Source: Triops longicaudatus (lineage: Eukaryota > Arthropoda > Branchiopoda > Notostraca > Triopsidae). Taken from it: a stretch of 64,000 nt of DNA. The position numbers and the translations under genes are program-made. The stretch is from the NCBI GenBank assembly GCA_022885665.1, contig JAGQDJ010000097.1, forward strand, positions 1 to 64,000, in the 5' to 3' direction. The notes below the pieces were generated by a model, which saw only the letters and a list, made by a program, of their open reading frames with translations, searched no databases and was not told the origin of the DNA. Below, piece by piece: positions 61,136-64,000 of this stretch (the first letter of the stretch is position 1; every line of letters starts with the position of its first letter).

Positions 61136-62126
61136 ACTAGCTGTTTCTTAAACCCGATTCGTTGGTTTTTAGCAAACGGTTTGTGGGAATGAGCAGCTTG
61201 TGGCTACAACAAAAGAGCCTGCTAGTTTCTTGGTTTTAAGCTGATCACAACGAACCGTGTATTTCATGCCGTTTTCGCGATAACAGCGAGAGTGTATAGT
61301 TACTTAATTGCTGGGTTCTGAGTTTCTCGGTTTACTGCAGTGGAATTTTGTTTGAATGAGCCCTTTGTTAACGAACTGCGGATACAATGAAAGGGTTGTA
61401 AAGAGAAAAAAAAACTTAAATGTATTACTGAAACGCGAGGAAAAGTCCTTTGACGTAACGAACTATGGATACACGCGGAAGACTTTTTCTAGACAAGGAA
61501 TATCTACTACAACGAAACTCTACTCTTTATAGGAAACCTGCGATGGTCAAAATATAGTTAAGGAACTGAAAGTCAATACCATTTCTTAGCGCTTAATGTT
61601 TTGCAATAGGAGAAATATCGCAAAAAAGCAGCACATGGACTCCCGAATTAGACTAACAGTTGGTGATACCAGAAAAGCGCGAGTGATTCAAACAAGCTTC
61701 CAATGGCAGCTGAGTGCTTCCGAGATAAAATTTGCTAAAATGTAGGCCTCACGATTGCGTCACTAACGGCGTCCAAGAATTTGCAACTTTAATAGGCCTA
61801 GTGTTGATGCAACAGTTGGCTCCCTGCACTCTGATTACATGACGAGCAATGGTCAAGTACTTAAAATGCCTTATTAAAGCAAGTACTGTATAAATAATAC
61901 ACTATTAATCATTTTCTGTTCCTCTGTGCTTAACACAGCTTAGTAAACCTCCTGTACAGATACTTCACATTCGCAGCGATATTAATTTTTATAGCCCCAC
62001 AAAACAAGTAGTGATTTGTACTTAAAATGGAATATAAAGTGTACAAAAAACCTTGTGGCACAACGATAGAAGACCTATAACGGCGGCTTTCCTTTTACCC
62101 TTGTTTTAATAGACTAGACATTCTGT

Positions 62127-63707
62127 CGGTGGCGTATCTAGAGTATGGCGAGCAGGACACGTGGTCTGGGCGCCATTTTCAGGGCAAGCAATTTTGTTTT
62201 TCATGTTCATTACCCTAAATTTCTCTTTAAGTGAATGTTTGCTAAGCTTTCGGTTCCTAAGTGGCCTGGTTCGGCAGGGGCTTCAAGGAATAATTAGCAC
62301 CTTTTGATTCTGGTTTTCTCCTTCCTGCTCCGAAAGGCCCGCTTATAAGTATCCGCGGCCGGAGACAAAGGGTTAAATTCGGCAGAGAGGGAGGGCTAAG
62401 AAAAGAAGTTGCTCCAGTTCGTATAGCCTCAACTGAAGGAATGAAAAATTCCACGAAGAAAATAACCCTTCAAGTTAATTGACCCAGTGTTATGGTTTCA
62501 ATACGAAAAAAAAAAGAAACAAAATATTGTAGTACGTAATGTCTATAGTTTACCACGTAAGCTAATGTTTTCACGGCGAAATGTAGAAATTTTATTCGAT
62601 TCATTTCGTGTCATAAAAGCTTAGTCATGAAACAAACTAAAACGTAAGAACCCTGAATAGTGTCTTAGTATCTCATATGCATCCTAGACGGACCTTCCGG
62701 CAGAAGCCGACATCTTATTCAACCATTGTATGTTAATTGTTTTCTGTATTTGGAGAAAAAAACTTACGGATAAACAGTGGTTTCATTTCTTAAATTTTCA
62801 ATAAAAAAGTACCAAAACTTTTGCAGCACAATTTTTAATGCCATAGGCAACTCGTTAACACTGTTAATTAACTATGTGCTATTTCTTTAGTGTATAAACA
62901 AATATTTGCCCCAAGTATGAAACTGCACTTGAAACTGCAAGATGTAACCAAAATTTTTTACAAAAACTTCACCAACGATATTACTAATTTCATACTCTTT
63001 AATAATTATTCGAATCAAATCTGTCAATCAGGGTGTTTGAAGCTCGTACAGCACGGCACATTTTTAATTTTTTTTTCATGAAAAACGACATATTTAAAAA
63101 TAGGTTACTACATTGTGTTAGCTTGTGATGATTCCTTTCGCTTCTGGGCAGGGAAAACAGAAAATTGATGATTTGGAGTTCTTAGCTTATCAACAACAAA
63201 ACTGACGGACGGACGAAAAGGTAATTAATTTTTAACTAATACTTTTACATTACCCGAAGAATCAAATGGAAATCAAACTCCCTATTTGAGTTTTCTTTTC
63301 ACCACAAAGTAAAACTCCTGTGAGGCGTAGACCGATTTTCGAAATTCAGTTAATTGACATATAGCAAGTTTTGATTCTGTTATTAGAATTTTGTTAACAA
63401 GAATTACATGAGATGGAGTAACTGACATGCAAAAACTTACTTTTAACATAATTTGGTATACTATATAATTTGATATACTATACCAACTATGAGAAACTAC
63501 CCCACGATATTTCCCAAGTAATTTGCCAATGTTGTGTACAAGAATGCTTTATGCATACATAATTTGCAGTGGTTGTTCTTAATTTGATATTTTCAACGGA
63601 AATTCGAGGTAGAAAAAGCAAAATCGCCATGTATGTGCGTTAGAGTTGGGAGGAGGGCGCCTTTTATTCATTTGCCCTGGGCGCCGTTGACCCTAGATCC
63701 GCCGCTG
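62127..63707. mobile_element. non-autonomous hAT-like element, 1.58 kb
   Basis: Flanked by identical 8-mers CATTCTGT (62119-62126 and 63708-63715). The left end CGGTGGCGTATCTAGAG and the right end CTAGATCCGCCGCTG are imperfect inverted repeats, and subterminal GGGCGCC and CAGGGCAA words are also shared in inverted orientation. CAGCGGCGGATCTAGGG-type ends suit hAT elements. The left end seems to have lost its first bases. No transposase frame is present. Confidence 0.75.
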
Positions 63708-64000
63708 CATTCTGTTATGTGTTTACGTTTGTCTAAGACATTTAAGCGACCAACTGGATTTTTTAATGTTGCACTAAATTTTAGAAGTTTCAATATGGTT
63801 TCAGAAGATGGGTTAGTTACTCTAAGAAAAGCTACCTTTATTTAGTAAGCTGGCCAGGTTCTGGTAAGTGAGCTACTGTCCTTATTACGAAAATTACTTA
63901 ATTAAGAAACGAACGAAATTATTAAAAATACTGTACAGCCTACATGCGGACTTAGGTAGGCCGAATTTCAGAACAAAGAAGTGATTTCTGGTAAATGGCA

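Larger units (their letters stand above)
59507..64000. other. upstream part of NPDC1 intron or intergenic
   Basis: No NPDC1 exon was recognised here. It holds a 25-bp hairpin, an AT-rich repeat copy (60705-61135) and a 1.58 kb hAT-like element (62127-63707). Confidence 0.5.

Noticed and set aside
62257..62454. 65-codon minus-strand frame as a candidate NPDC1 5' exon
   Set aside because: It lies within the hAT-like element, lacks splice sites and has no NPDC1-like residues.

Overview
The window is nuclear DNA from an invertebrate animal. It is AT-rich and its genes are split into many small exons by mostly short introns (about 50-100 bp) with GT..AG borders. Ten protein genes can be recognised by family, plus one small unnamed gene, and each complete reading frame closes exactly when its exons are joined. 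Scattered CCTAA/TTAGG pentamers, the arthropod telomere-type unit, and a gene repertoire that keeps PRDM10 suggest an arthropod, perhaps a crustacean. That assignment is weak. I see no prokaryotic, organellar or viral genes, no tRNA or rRNA, and no CRISPR array.

Layout from left to right. A hAT-like MITE and a damaged-looking secreted-protein reading frame (1-519) come first. Then follow a cathepsin L-like cysteine protease (+, 655-2744), a mixed-lineage kinase (+, 4007-15784), cytochrome c oxidase subunit 7A (+, 17579-17962), TTC27 (+, 19595-23088) and a convergent SRP14 (-, 23229-23728). Next is a 4 kb transposon-rich gap, then PRDM10 (+, 27932-35244), the centralspindlin kinesin KIF23 (+, 36195-39779), a decayed partial KIF23 duplicate (40606-41320), SNAPC5 (-, 42497-42990) and a divergent USP8 (+, 43445-48410). 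The right part holds GTF3C6 (-, 48968-49384), a 109-residue coiled-coil protein of unknown family (-, 49619-50031) and the 3' exons of an NPDC1/cab-1 homologue (-, 52451-59506). The NPDC1 5' part lies outside the window or was not recognised.

The genes are mostly unrelated housekeeping and signalling functions: JNK-pathway signalling, respiration, protein targeting, Pol II/III snRNA and tRNA transcription, cytokinesis and endosomal deubiquitination. They do not form an operon or a pathway island. The intergenic DNA is shaped by small DNA transposons. I found hAT-like elements with 8-bp target duplications at 26498-26672, 40847-41004 and 62127-63707, a Harbinger-like element at 24972-25258, and a nested inverted-repeat pair at 41976-42395.

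I did not find a convincing new multi-gene system. The points most worth a second look are the KIF23 tandem partial duplication with a later MITE insertion, three STAM-SH3-type motifs in USP8, a CCAAT/Myb/E2F/CHR-like module in front of KIF23, the uncharacterised coiled-coil gene, and a polyadenylation signal three bases after the MLK stop codon.
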